A stretch of 64,000 nucleotides of DNA. It comes from Roridomyces roridus. Lineage: Eukaryota; Basidiomycota; Agaricomycetes; Agaricales; Mycenaceae. The stretch lies in contig JARKIF010000017.1 in the NCBI GenBank assembly GCA_029378245.1, forward strand, positions 744,001 through 808,000. Reading direction: 5' to 3'. Of this stretch, positions 10,289 to 22,300 are shown one piece after another; position 1 is the first letter of the stretch; each line of letters starts with the position of its first letter. A program made the position numbers and the translations under genes. Under the pieces are notes generated by a model. That model searched no databases. It was not told the origin of the DNA and saw nothing but the letters and a program-made list of their open reading frames with translations.

Positions 10289-11856
10289 CACTGACTCGGA
10301 AAAAGTAATGGATCACGCGTGGTTCGAAATTGTTTGATGCATTGCTTCACAGCCACGCCACTTCTGGGCAATGTTAAGGTCTTCAAAGGAAGCTTACAGG
10401 GTCTAGTATATACCCGTAAAATATTGAGTTGCCTGACCCTCTCCTTGCTAAAGCAGAGCGATCACAAAAATGAAAGTGATCCATTTTAAAATCTGGTTTC
10501 CGTCAAATCTGTGTGTTTGATCTTTTATCTGGACTTAATGCTTCAGGTGCAACTGGAAATTGGACTGGATGATAGCTTGATGTCTGTTGAGCAATTCTGG
10601 GCCCAAAAATCCGGTCTCAAGTGGGTTGGTTGTGAAGCACTTGGTCAATGAAGTGGTGACCACTAACATGGCAAAGGTGCCCATGGCCTGCCAGTAGTCT
10701 TTGATGAGAGGTCTCAAGCATGTATAGGGCAACTCTTCCAATCCTAAGGACTGCCCCAATGACACAGGCAAGGTGACTGTGACCACCTCACACCCTATCA
10801 GGGTTGAAGAACTTCCACCACCGTTTGGCCACGGCTCTTTGGTGGCCTTGATCTTGAAATAGGGCCTTGCACAATGTGAAAATCCGGCTGAATACAGTAG
10901 ATGCCGGTCACTGAGTTACACCTAGAGTATAAGAAAGGCAACTCATGCAGACGTGCATGGTGGGTGGTTGCCTGATGTTGATTTTTGCATGATCTGTATA
11001 TACAGCCTGAGCAAGGAGCTTCCCAACAGCCCCGATAAGCCATATTTCTGGGTCTTGATTGATCAGTTGTGCTATTTTGGATCCTATGAGATGCCTAGAA
11101 GATGTACAGACTCGATGGTGTGATGGTTGACCCTATGCAAAAATCCGGCCACAGATCAGAGCTGAAAAACAACACTGTCTGGTCTCGGGGCATATATGTA
11201 GCTCTGTTCCTGTACCTGGGACATTGGATTAATGAAGTAGAGTATCCTAGGCTTCATCCTGGTCAGTTTTGGTATGGCATTGACACTCAAGACACCTGAG
11301 AACAAGTGCTGAACTTTCAACCCAACCCAATGCTCAGCTCGGCAATGAAAATTGAATGGAGGACTCTGCACATTGAATTTCCACTTTTTGAGGACAACTA
11401 AGCTTTTCCAGCATCCATGAGCTCCCACTGACAAGTTATACCATACAGGTAGGGGGTCCCGGGTACACGGGAGGATTATTTTACTGATTTCTTCATTTGA
11501 TGTTTCTGAGTCCCTGAGCAGGCCGGAAGTGCACTGCTTTGGCTCACAGATGGAAGATGGGATAGTGAAGAGGAGCTGTACAACATTTGAGCTCATTTGG
11601 GTCAGTCGTTGCAGTGTTTCACGGCAAATAGTGTGGGTCAACCAAATGCAGAATAACAAATGGATCACATGTTCGCGTTTGACACACCACTGAAGCCGAA
11701 CAAAGCCAATTTCGGACTCCGATTTGTACCTGCTAATAGTAGCCCTCCTAGTGCTCCTACTACACCCCACAACCAGTTTCCAATGTCCCTCCATCGGGCT
11801 TGACACCGTGTCCCATTTTCAAGATCTGGTGATCCATTACTTTTTCCGAGTCAGTG
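10289..11856 (-). mobile_element. 1,568-bp TIR element, copy 1
   Basis: Both ends carry the same perfect 28-bp terminal inverted repeat, beginning CACTGACTCGGAAAAAGTAA. AA flanks both sides, a possible 2-bp target duplication. The sequence is the reverse complement of 20391-21958 with only a few substitutions seen (for example near 10315, 10373 and 10500), and both copies are exactly 1,568 bp. Internal open frames are 216, 83 and 81 codons on the minus strand here. None shows a transposase motif I recognise, so it is probably non-autonomous. The CACTG ends suggest a CACTA/EnSpm (CMC) or Tc1/mariner-type relative, but the family is unassigned. Confidence 0.85.
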
Positions 11857-12142
11857 AAAGGCTTAGCGGTGAGTTGACGGGGTTGAGACTACGTGCCAGC
11901 CGACTCCTCCGTAGCCGGTAATGTAAAGCATGCTCGCCTTGAGTGGCCGCCCGGCCTGTGCAGGGCGATCTTCGGCGGCGGGAGTTACGCCCTGTCAGTT
12001 CTCAACCAAGTTGAACAATACATTCAAATCTCGGTAAAGATTACAACGGCTTTAATCTAATATGACTGATTACAGTGAATAGTACAATAAATATGCAGAT
12101 TCTAACAGGGTTGGAAACTCGAAGCTGCAGCTGCATATACTA

Positions 12143-14245
12143 TCAACCAATCTGGGCAGCGTTATATGCCTGCCGAACAGATTCCAGTTCTATGCCTATC
12201 ATCGTAGTTGAAAATTGGACTCGAAATCAGAAAAGATGGAACTCACTCATGAGACGGTCGTTGGGCGCGAAGATCTGCATGGCAGAAATAACGACGTTCA
12301 ACGAGTCGATCGGACCTTTGACGTCTTTAGGCCCAGCACCCTGAGCGCGGCGCCGGGTTACCTCACCGATTAGGACGAAGCATGTCATTTTCCAAAGCGG
12401 CTGAGAATTCAGAGTTTAGAACTTGGTCTTCAGAACGATTGAAGAATTGAACTAACCGCAAGAATCGGATCAATGAGCCCAATCTTCGGAATATCGGTGC
12501 TGCCAAGTATGTCGACGATGGCGCGGGCGGAAGACACTGCTTTGCGAGCCGAGGAAGAGTGCTCTCGGGAAAGGGGATTGTGGAGCTGGATGCACGCTGC
12601 GTGGCCGAGGGTGTGGACTACTACCATTGCTTTGTTCTGAATGGCGGGGAGACTGCTGATGAATCTCCCAATGGTGCGATCCAAAGCGGCGAATTCGCCT
12701 TCATCTCTCCGTCAATAACACAGCACTGAAAGAAGAAAAATTTGAGACGAACCAGAGCGCTGGTGAGACGCAGCTTCAAAGAGGATGCCGGCTTTTGCGT
12801 ACAATGCCGTAGAAGAATGAGAGTTGGGATCGTCGGGTGCATCAGCAAGGAAACGCGCTATCGTCGCAGTGCTCTTCCTTGGTAAAAGATGCGGGAAATC
12901 TACATAGTCACGTGTGCGTTCAAGTGGCCAGGGAGTATCAACTCTCACTCCGTGTCCGTGACCCAGATCATACACCAAATTGGACGGCACCCCGTCCGCG
13001 CCAGCCCAGCAATTATTGAAACTCAACACGCTCCAAAACGCCGCGATGCGTTCCCCCTCTTCGCATGGATCGCGGGGAGGTGGGAGAGTCTCTGCAGTGG
13101 GAGCTATTCCTTCCACCGAGCGCACCCGGTGAAGACCCGCGCTCAGAACGACAGCGACTGCCGCGCTCGTATGATACCTCCCTTCTCTGGGCCTTCCACT
13201 CCGTCGGAAATACGCTGCCAGCAAAACCGATGCTTGGGCACTGTGTAGAACCGTCCGTGGGTGCGTACCAGCGAGGCTGCTGGCGGTGCTGCGAAGCGCA
13301 TGTGCGAGGAAGGCAGGCTCATAAGCGGTTATGCGCGCATCTTGAGAGAGATGGACACCCCAGAGGTATAGGACATTTAGAAGCACGGGCGGTAGGGTTC
13401 CAGCGGTGTTTGCGGCGTCGGGACCCGAGACGGCGTCGTGGAATGCTTGAGTGTCGAGGAAGAAGCCAAACGACGTTGCGTTGTGTAAAAAATTGTGCAC
13501 ACTGTTCAATATTAGGTTGAAATTCAAAGGATGAGAACATGGGCTTACAGTGCTTGCAGGACAATGAACGGCAAATCCTTGGGGGCAAAGTTAGGACTAG
13601 TATTGAGAAGAAAAGGAGATTACCATTGGCATTGAACTGGGTGCAGTCCCGGATGTTTGCTGCGAATCTGATTTCGTTGATGGGTTGGTTCAAAATTCAA
13701 ATGATTTGGGATCAAATTCTCACAAAAATAGGACAGCAGCGGTCCGATGCCGGAGGGAGCAGAATTTCCACGACCTGAAGAGCTGTGCGGAGCGGACAGT
13801 GTCAATCGTTGGCTCTTGGGCTTCTCCAATTCCTCTATACGTGCTTGGAGAATCGCAATTTGCTCTAACCTTGCTTTGAGCAAATGCAAACAAGACGAGT
13901 GGCATGATCATACCTTCAAGCATCTGTGCGTTGGAGGACCCGCCTCCGTGCTTGTACTCGCAGTCTCCAAAGGCGTCAGACTGCCGAGAGCAGGGACCAC
14001 ATATCGGGCGCGCGCCGTCGCATTTCTTAGCAGAGAAATTCTCAGTCCGAAGGCAGACGAGAGATGGCGGCGCGGTACTCACAACCTTTCGACGACTGGA
14101 AGAGTCCTCAGTGGTCACATTCGCGACGAGAGCGGGCATGATTTTCTGCTCACCGACAATTGACGCATGCCTGGCCCTTCTCCAACGGCGTGTACGGGGT
14201 GGACGGAAGTTCTGATTCATGGCGAGTGTGGTGCTCGGGTGAAAT
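12143..14245 (-). CDS. Zn2Cys6 transcription factor (5' end unresolved)
   Basis: Fungal zinc-cluster regulator with the fungal-specific transcription factor domain, expected to bind DNA in the nucleus. Minus-strand exons: 14245-14154, 14095-14083 (13 nt), 14025-13914, 13873-13724, 13667-13624, 13577-13549, 13501-12753, 12704-12457, 12400-12247, 12195-12143, all phases consistent. The cluster is assembled across three exons: ACVNC, then RRRKV, then KCDGARPICGPCSRQ, a CX2CX6CX6CX2CX9C pattern. A short leucine-zipper-like helix follows (ARLEQIAILQARIEELE). The middle homology region lies in the 749-nt exon (ATSFGFFLD ... GRYHTSAAVAVVLSAGLHR ... AFWSVLSFNNCWAG). No in-frame ATG lies between the TAG at 14246-14248 and the zinc cluster. 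Either a small upstream exon is missed or the start is lost. The ATG at 14220 is out of frame. Confidence 0.82.
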
Positions 14246-14549
14246 CTAGTAATGGTTTCTCTTCAAGGAAACATACCGCACCTTTTGAAGGCCCAGCAAA
14301 ACCCAGCGTTAGGAACACTCTTGGTGCTTTGTACTCAAAGGGGACGAGCCCGGCGTTGCAGTTAGTAAGGTACCCTGAAGCAATTCGGGTACACGGTAGT
14401 CGGGCTTGCTCGCCGAGAATATTGCAAGCCCCAAAGCTCTGCTGGTGCGGCTCCAACCAGAATTCTTCCGTAGGAAGCTTGTAATCCAATGGTGGACCCA
14501 GTTATTGTTGGTATTTGGGATTATGTCGCCCTCCATCAGGTGTAGAGGG

Positions 14550-15665
14550 TTTCAAATATAGACCGTTCTGGAAGTACGCAGCGCTGTGCGCTATGTCAGG
14601 CTTGATTTTTGAGCTCGAGTCAGGCTCCCAGCGACCATCCGAACGAAATTCATTATGTGAGCATCGACGAGACGCCGAAGGGGATTATGCGAAGAATCGA
14701 AGCTGAGCGCTGATCGGCCACTGAAGTGTAACTGCTGGTCCTGCATTACTTACACGTTTGCAAGCGGCGCGACGACTCGATAATTCCGTCAGGCATCAAA
14801 CCCAACCAAGAACTAGTCGATTGATTTGAACTACGAGAACAACGGCGAGGGCTTCGGGAACGTACGGGTAACCTAGGCTATTGCACGGCCGTTTGCACGA
14901 CAAGGTAGGACAGACCGACTGCGACAGTACAGCCGATTTTATAAACACGCCTCAGTTGAACTGCCGGACAAGCCGGACCGACTGGGTGCAATAATTTCCC
15001 TTTTCAGCTTCCTCAAATATCGACGACTCTGACTTTCGAGTCATATGCAGCTACCGTGTGGACTCCATGGACTCCGAGTCAATGATGAATTGTCCAATTT
15101 TCCCCCAGGTACTAGTCAAGCTAAGTCTGATTCGACGCTCTCAGCCTCGTCAATGTGCTGCCAGTCCCATGCAGAGAAGCTGCAAGTGGAACAGAGATAC
15201 GATGACCATTCTGTTTGCCAAGCTCTTACTTCCATGTCCTGGCCGTATCAATGATGAGTGATGTGATGTCGGCCGGGATGAGGTTCGGGAATGCCCTCCA
15301 AAAGACCTGTGTGTGTCGGCTTTTAGAAGATAGGAAGTATCCTTGAGGGAGATGAATCAACAGAAATCCATCTACGGAACATCCAGAGTCGGGGCTGCAT
15401 CGTCAGCCGTAAACCTGGAATTCAGCTCCAGATACACCCACCAAATACTTGACCAGTGCTGCTGCCGCTGTCCTGTTTACAAGTCTCTCCGGCAACGTTG
15501 CCTGGCCTGGTCACCACAATCAGACGATTACAAGCGATGAGAATCGCTAGGTTACCCACCTAGACGAAGACACGACCCACAGCTCGGATGAATTCCGTGA
15601 CCCGCCGTTGGCTCAGACCTCTTCTCCCGCGCGATTTGATCCACTGGCGCCGCGGGATGTCGGAT
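14550..15665. other. Gap without recognisable gene
   Basis: Upstream side of the minus-strand zinc-cluster gene. Several short frames, no domain, no clear repeat. It may contain an unrecognised first exon of that gene. Confidence 0.35.
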
Positions 15666-15666
15666 G

Positions 15667-17058
15667 CTGTGTGTGTGTATTTTGCTGCTGCATCAAGCCA
15701 GGTCGAGTCAGAGACTGACGAACCAATTACTTCAGCTCGCCACGGGTGGTGGGCTGGTCCGGACCCTTCGGCTGAGCAAGCGAGTCGACGGACCCAGGAA
15801 CCATTGTCCCCGCCCACTGAGCATATCTGTATCGGAGGGAGCGCTAGCAATAGCAACAACCTGGTTATGACGGTCTCGTCGCGGGATGCAAGTCGAGAGT
15901 CCGTTCAGCTGAGAGATTGGTGAGTATACGCATATGCATATGGGCGTGTACAAGGAAGGAAGCGCAGCGTGATGCTGGTCCGCATCGACACAGTGGAGGT
16001 AATCGTACCCACTTCCAAATCCCGCTATCGATATCAGAGCGGGTACGTAGATCTTTCAATCATCCGGCGACCCAAGTTGCGGAGACTTGCATTCCGGAGA
16101 AGTATCGCCGGATGGCTCAGTGACATACATACCCACTCGGATTTATGTAAAGACTCGGTCCGGTGGCGGGAGAAGTTTGTTCGAATCGACGTAGTTACTG
16201 CACGTACCATATGGACAAAGCATTGACGAACAATGGAGAAGCCACGACTGCGTGCGACTCTAAACCCCGGAATAGCTGAAGTTCAGTCGAGAAATATTGA
16301 AACTTCGACTCGCCTAGAGGAAGATTGCGAGTGCATGCCACCGAATGCGGCTGAGTCGGATGCAATCTGTTTTTGGTCTGTTGATTTTGCCGCTGCTACA
16401 AGATATCTCGAGTCAGAGCCTCGAAAGCTAATTACTCCAACTTACCCGACAGCTCGCTAGGGTGGTGGGCTAGTCCGGACCCGCATTCCAGCAGTGTTCC
16501 TCTCGGATTCGAATTCGAATTCGGAAACATCGCAAAGCTCGGGGGAGCAGGCAAGTTGACGGACCTATGGAAATTAATATGACACGAAGAATACCTGTAA
16601 TGGAGGGAGCAATACTTAGCAAGAACGATCCGGGGAATCTAAGAGTCTCCGTTCGACTGGCCTCTGGGAGACTGGAGTATCATTACGAGTGGGTGCAAGG
16701 AAGCAGCGAGACCGCGATGCCCACCCGCATCGACACAGTGTATGTCTCCTGGCATTGATATTAGGTGAACCATCCGGCGACCCAGGTTGCGGAGACTTGC
16801 CTTCCGGAACTAAGCACCACCGGGAGAACACAAAGACATTCAAGGACTCCTTCTGCTGTGGCGGGAGAAGTTTGTTCGAATCGACGTAGTGCTGTACGTA
16901 CCATGTGGACAGGGCATTGACGAACAAGAGGAGAGCTCATGACGGCGTGCGACTGTAAACCCAGAATAGATGATTTGCGGACATCTCTAAACGCGTAGAT
17001 CTGTCAAGAAATAATGAGACTCGCGAGCACATACCGCCGAATGCGTTTGAATTGGAAA
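15667..17058. repeat. Diverged tandem duplication (two units of about 0.7 kb)
   Basis: Unit A (about 15667-16375) and unit B (about 16376-17058) are collinear along their length. Shared anchors in the same order include GGTGGTGGGCT with TCCGGACCC, GCATCGACACAGTG, CATCCGGCGACCCA, GTTGCGGAGACTTGC, GGCGGGAGAAGTTTGTTCG followed by AATCGACGTAG, GCATTGACGAACAA, and CCGAATGCG. Identity is high at the anchors and low between them, with indels. No coding function recognised in either unit. Confidence 0.7.
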
Positions 17059-17059
17059 G

Positions 17060-17894
17060 TAGGTTTCGGCTAGGACGAGCACAGGATTTAACCCAGGTGC
17101 AAGTCATCTTGGAGTGGATGCGCACAAAAAAGGTAATCCGAAGCTGTTAAAACATGAGTGGTCGGTAAAAAAAAACACTTGATGCGCGGCGATATCGAGG
17201 ATCCGATTCCCATGACCGAAGTTGACAGGGTGAGACAGTGGGCTATTCATTTTGAGGAATAGTGAGTGTATTCACTCCGGCAGCTTCACCCGAGTACATA
17301 TGCGCGTCAAGGTGATGTTGAGGAGACACCAAGTTCAAGTGAGGCGGGCATATTCGAGGCTTGGTCGGATGTCATTCAGCGAAACTTCTCCGGAGACGTA
17401 GTATGTTCCTCGAGCCTGAGTGGCGGGCTTCTCCAGGCCAGGGATAGGTTGCCACTTGAGGAACACAAAGCGGCGACTTGACAACCAAGGATGATAAGAC
17501 AACCGGAGGAGGACGCACCGTAGGCGGGGGCAATGCATCCGGAACGGAGACCACCGGGCACCGACTTCAGGGCCGAGTTCCGAGAATAGGTGATTTGGAG
17601 AAATTCGAGTAGATTCGAAGGGAAACGAGGAGTCCTGAGAGATGGATTGGCACCATTCTCAAGCTTGAGCCCGTATTTTAGCGGCCAGAGTCGGTGGTGG
17701 TGGTGGTACAAGACAGAGAGGCTGTTTGTGACAGCCATCAATGCCGTACACTGGACCCGCACCAAACAACCGGCTTGCCTTTGTCCGTTGTCACTGTCAC
17801 CCGCTCCTCTCCTGAAACTCTGCTGCCTGGAGAGTAAACTTGACCGATGTGCCCTCAGATTCTCTTTGTTCGGCGTCCCGCGGCGGATAAGGCG
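17060..17894. other. Gap upstream of second zinc-cluster gene
   Basis: No gene recognised. A run of nine A residues near 17167 and five GGT triplets near 17692 are the only simple repeats. The 3' part is probably promoter and leader of the gene starting at 17930. Confidence 0.35.
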
Positions 17895-17901
17895 TATATA
17901 A
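17895..17901 (+). promoter_or_regulatory. TATA box of zinc-cluster gene
   Basis: TATATAA lies 35 bases upstream of the ATG at 17930, a strong match at a usual distance from a start that would have a very short leader. Confidence 0.5.
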
Positions 17902-17929
17902 CTCGGTCGGGGGCTCGACAGAATCTATC

Positions 17930-19986
17930 ATGACCGACTCTGACTCGAGCGCAAAATCGAAGACCACATCCATCATGCAGAGAGCGTGCTTGAACTGCAG
18001 GTGTGTATTCAACATTCGACTAGGCCGAGACTCGAACTAACCTCATCCGCCCCGAAGACGTCGCAAAATCGTACGTTATTGCCTCTTTGCATGATTTTCC
18101 CCTCATCACGGATTCCGCGTCTAGCGCTGCGATGCCGAGAGGCCTGTGTGCAAACAATGTCGACTTAGGCCACCGAGACACGGTAACCCATGCAAATACA
18201 CGCATGCACCACCACCAGAGGAAGTTTCCACTCATCGCGAGGACTCCCGCGACTTTGACGTCGACGAGGGCTTAATATTCCTGTCGGACCCATATCTGTC
18301 GCCGCCTCCACGACATCTATACTCCCCAGAGGAACTATCGCCTCTTTCCATGTTGCCAAGCTCAATTGGGGTGAGTTTATGTTTCAAGCCCGAGAGCAAA
18401 TTAACAGCCGCATCAGTATACGCCTGATTCGTCCCCATTGTCAAGCCCTCCAAGCTCGATCGAGGTAAGTCGGGAATCGAAATGGCAGCTGGAGATGCTG
18501 AGTATCAATGCCAGCAGCACTACACGCCGGACTCCTTGTCTCGGTCCTTGAATCCAATCTTCAGGCCTCCTGCACCCAGTCCGCCGTTGTATGTACATTA
18601 TACATATTTTAATTGGATCGATTCTGAACCTCTATGTAGCCTGGATACACTACTCTCTCGATTCGCTCACCATCCACTCTTTTTCTTCGATCCTTCAGAC
18701 TTCCGTCGCTTCCTGTCGCTTCCCTCCCCTTCCCTCCGGCCATCCCATTTATCTCAAGGGCTGATGTACGTCTTGCAACTCTGGGCTCATCGGATCTCTC
18801 CAATAGACGGCAGTTCGTCCTGGGACGAGGATCTACTCTTTCTTGCGGCCCACCACCTCCCTGGGGAAATCATCAAGGACTCACCGACAAGCACCCAACA
18901 TCCCCATCGCACTCTCCAGCTCATTCAGGCGTGCATCCTTCTTTCCTTGTACTATCTCGACGTCTCTCGTCCAGCAGAGGGCAGGTACTATTGCGCTGCA
19001 GCGACATCCCTCGCCCTCACAGCAGGCCTGCACCGCCTCGGGTCGCCGCTTGCGCCCAAATCGTTCCCATCATTTGCCTTTGACGAGGCGGTGGTCCCCC
19101 TTCCTCCCGACGTGACGCGTGGCATGGAGATGGTCGCTGCCTTCTGGAGCGTTGTTTTATTGAACAACTATTGGGTTGCCGTGTGTGGCGTGCCGTCTTG
19201 TATCGCCTCTGATTTGGCGATTACCACGCCGAGGCATGCGGTGAGCGATAGTTATCCTGGGGTATATTCGAGTCCGGCTGATTGGATTCTCGTTTAGGAT
19301 ACGCCAATGGGAGGCAGCGATCCAGTCGACGGACACTTCACCCGCGCTCAACTGATCGAATCCTCCGTCCTGCACGAAAGAACCATCTCCTTCATCGCCC
19401 GACACCATCAGAATCCGCAGAATGAAGGAGAATTCTGGCAGTTTGACCACCATCTGCAGACGCTCGCGGGAACCCTTGGACACCCGCAGGCCATCATCGA
19501 TCCTCTTGAGCGCGAAATGGCCATGACGGCGCACGCTCTGGTGCAAGCCGCTCTCGTACGGCTACACGCGCCTTACCTCCATCCTTCCGTCGACCCGCGC
19601 ACCACGCATTCACACGGGAAGTGCCTCGCGGCGGCACGCGCACTGGTCGATTGTCTCAACGTTGTTACGACTTTGAATCGCGTTGATCCGGTACTTGGGG
19701 TGCGTGTCTACCTCTTCTTTGGTTGGGAATTCGCCGTGAGCTGATGGATGCATCTTTCTGCAGCCCCTTCTCGCATGTGCCGCCGATGTATACGCTTCTC
19801 AACTCCCCGATTCCTCTGCATCAGCGGAATGGAGCCGTACTCTCCTCCTCCTTGAGCATATGGCTCAGAGGAGCCCACTGGCTCGTACGTACCCCTACCC
19901 CTCTTCCTGAACGTCTTCTCTGACGGTTGAGCTTTTGTGTAGGAAAATGTCTCATGCGGCATGAATTTGGGCATGGACGGCGTTGA
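17930..19986 (+). CDS. Zn2Cys6 transcription factor, nine exons
   Basis: Start ATG 17930. Exons 17930-18000, 18058-18070 (13 nt), 18125-18370, 18417-18464, 18518-18588, 18640-19240, 19298-19699, 19764-19884, 19943-19986, all with GT-AG borders and consistent phase, giving 538 residues. The zinc cluster is complete: cysteines at residues 20, 23, 30, 37, 40 and 51 (ACLNCRRRKIRCD ... RPVCKQC ... GNPC). The fungal-specific regulatory domain is in the long exons (HHPLFFFDPSDFRRFL, GRYYCAAATSLALTAGLHR, AAFWSVVLLNNYWVAVCGVP). It is a distant paralogue of the minus-strand factor at 12143-14245. The family architecture is the same and the zinc cluster is split at the same two positions by introns around a 13-nt exon. 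Target genes cannot be inferred. Both factors lie between the inverted 1,568-bp elements. Confidence 0.88.
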
Positions 19987-20390
19987 AACCTTGAAACTTA
20001 CATAAGCTCGGGCGTCTCTGGAAAGACCGTTAATTTGTTCGTTAATGCATCTAGACATTGTTGTTATTCAATATTGTAGCACTCCTTGTTGTTAAAATTC
20101 TCCGCTGACTTCGTGACGGAGTGGAACGCTTTAGCTGCGCGTACCGAAGTTGAATATTCCAGTAAGAACGACAGCTAAGTAGTAAAATGTGTGTGACTCA
20201 GCGCTCTCTGCGTTGTGCTCCCGGGCATCGCGTCGCCTATATGAGTATAATATTTCATCAAAATTGATTAAACACCCGTGTTAGACCGGAACCGGTCTGT
20301 CTATGAAACTGTCGATAGACAGACCGGTCGATCGGAGTTTGAAATCGGGTAACGCGCGGGGCTTCCATAAAAGGCTATTCTTGACAGCTA

Positions 20391-21958
20391 CACTGACTCG
20401 GAAAAAGTAATGGATCACCAGATCTTGAAAATGGGACACGGTGTCAAGCCCGATGGAGGGACATTGGAAACTGGTTGTGGGGTGTAGTAGGAGCACTAGG
20501 AGGGCTACTATTAGCAGGTACAAATCGGAGTCCGAAATTGGCTTTGTTCGGCTTCAGTGGTGTGTCAAACGCGAACATGTGATCCATTTGTTATTCTGCA
20601 TTTGGTTGACCCACACTATTTGCCGTGAAACACTGCAACGACTGACCCAAATGAGCTCAAATGTTGTACAGCTCCTCTTCACTATCCCATCTTCCATCTG
20701 TGAGCCAAAGCAGTGCACTTCCGGCCTGCTCAGGGACTCAGAAACATCAAATGAAGAAATCAGTAAAATAATCCTCCCGTGTACCCGGGACCCCCTACCT
20801 GTATGGTATAACTTGTCAGTGGGAGCTCATGGATGCTGGAAAAGCTTAGTTGTCCTCAAAAAGTGGAAATTCAATGTGCAGAGTCCTCCATTCAATTTTC
20901 ATTGCCGAGCTGAGCATTGGGTTGGGTTGAAAGTTCAGCACTTGTTCTCAGGTGTCTTGAGTGTCAATGCCATACCAAAACTGACCAGGATGAAGCCTAG
21001 GATACTCTACTTCATTAATCCAATGTCCCAGGTACAGGAACAGAGCTACATATATGCCCCGAGACCAGACAGTGTTGTTTTTCAGCTCTGATCTGTGGCC
21101 GGATTTTTGCATAGGGTCAACCATCACACCATCGAGTCTGTACATCTTCTAGGCATCTCATAGGATCCAAAATAGCACAACTGATCAATCAAGACCCAGA
21201 AATATGGCTTATCGGGGCTGTTGGGAAGCTCCTTGCTCAGGCTGTATATACAGATCATGCAAAAATCAACATCAGGCAACCACCCACCATGCACGTCTGC
21301 ATGAGTTGCCTTTCTTATACTCTAGGTGTAACTCAGTGACCGGCATCTACTGTATTCAGCCGGATTTTCACATTGTGCAAGGCCCTATTTCAAGATCAAG
21401 GCCACCAAAGAGCCGTGGCCAAACGGTGGTGGAAGTTCTTCAACCCTGATAGGGTGTGAGGTGGTCACAGTCACCTTGCCTGTGTCATTGGGGCAGTCCT
21501 TAGGATTGGAAGAGTTGCCCTATACATGCTTGAGACCTCTCATCAAAGACTACTGGCAGGCCATGGGCACCTTTGCCATGTTAGTGGTCACCACTTCATT
21601 GACCAAGTGCTTCACAACCAACCCACTTGAGACCGGATTTTTGGGCCCAGAATTGCTCAACAGACATCAAGCTATCATCCAGTCCAATTTCCAGTTGCAC
21701 CTGAAGCATTAAGTCCAGATAAAAGATCAAACACACAGATTTGATGGAAACCAGATTTTAAAATGGATCACTTTCATTTTTGTGATCGCTCTGCTTTAGC
21801 AAGGAGAGGGTCAGGCAACTCAATATTTTACGGGTATATACTAGACCCTGTAAGCTTCCTTTGAAGACCTTAACATTGACCAGAAGTGGCGTGGCTGTGA
21901 AGCAATGCATCAAACAATTTCGAACCACGTGTGATCCATTACTTTTTCCGAGTCAGTG
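20391..21958 (+). mobile_element. 1,568-bp TIR element, copy 2
   Basis: Inverted copy of 10289-11856 with the same length and the same 28-bp terminal repeats. TA flanks both sides (20389-20390 and 21959-21960), a plausible 2-bp target duplication. It contains open frames of 216 (20441-21091), 81 (21204-21449) and 83 codons (21461-21712), all preserved in copy 1, so the insertions or duplication are recent. None of the translations shows a recognisable transposase signature. Its flanks differ from those of copy 1, which favours independent insertion over one large inverted duplication. Confidence 0.85.
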
Positions 21959-22004
21959 TAGAGTGAAAGAAGAAAAATTGGGCGTTACTCCGAGAGCTAT
22001 GACC

Positions 22005-22300
22005 CGTCCTGAGTCGAACCAGGATCTCCCTCCATTGCGAGTCAACCACTAATAATGCATGGATGTGTCGGGCGACGGGGATTTCATTCTTGAAAGCAGG
22101 GGTTACCGGCAGAATGGAATTTGAAAGACGGACCGTCGAGACAGGCAGTTAGATGCGCACACGTCGACGAGAAGAGAAGTGCCGACGAGACAGTAAGACG
22201 GGCTGGAGACGAGCCACGAGCCACGAGTAGCCGCGCGGCAAAAAGTGGGCTACGCGGGCACCTTATGTCCAGTCCGGAGTCGAACCAGGGCCCTTGGTTT
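22005..22300 (-). repeat. Two tRNA-related (SINE-like) heads
   Basis: On the minus strand the tRNA T-arm/B-box motif GGTTCGACTC occurs at 22020-22010 and GGTTCGACTCC at 22286-22276. The first has a perfect 5-bp T-stem (TCCTG/CAGGA). Upstream at the right distance are A-box-like sequences (TAGTGGTTGAC and GAGTCTACGGCTCGCC). The would-be acceptor stems do not pair (about four of seven pairs in the second), so these are not functional tRNA genes but tRNA-derived repeat heads. Confidence 0.5.

Noticed and set aside
12143..19986. The divergent transcription factors as two halves of one inverted duplication with the flanking elements
   Set aside because: The 1,568-bp elements are nearly identical, but the two factors are strongly diverged and the sequence just outside the elements does not match, so they cannot be of the same age.
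20441..21091. 216-codon frame as a cellular gene
   Set aside because: It lies wholly inside the TIR element and is duplicated with it, so it belongs to the element.
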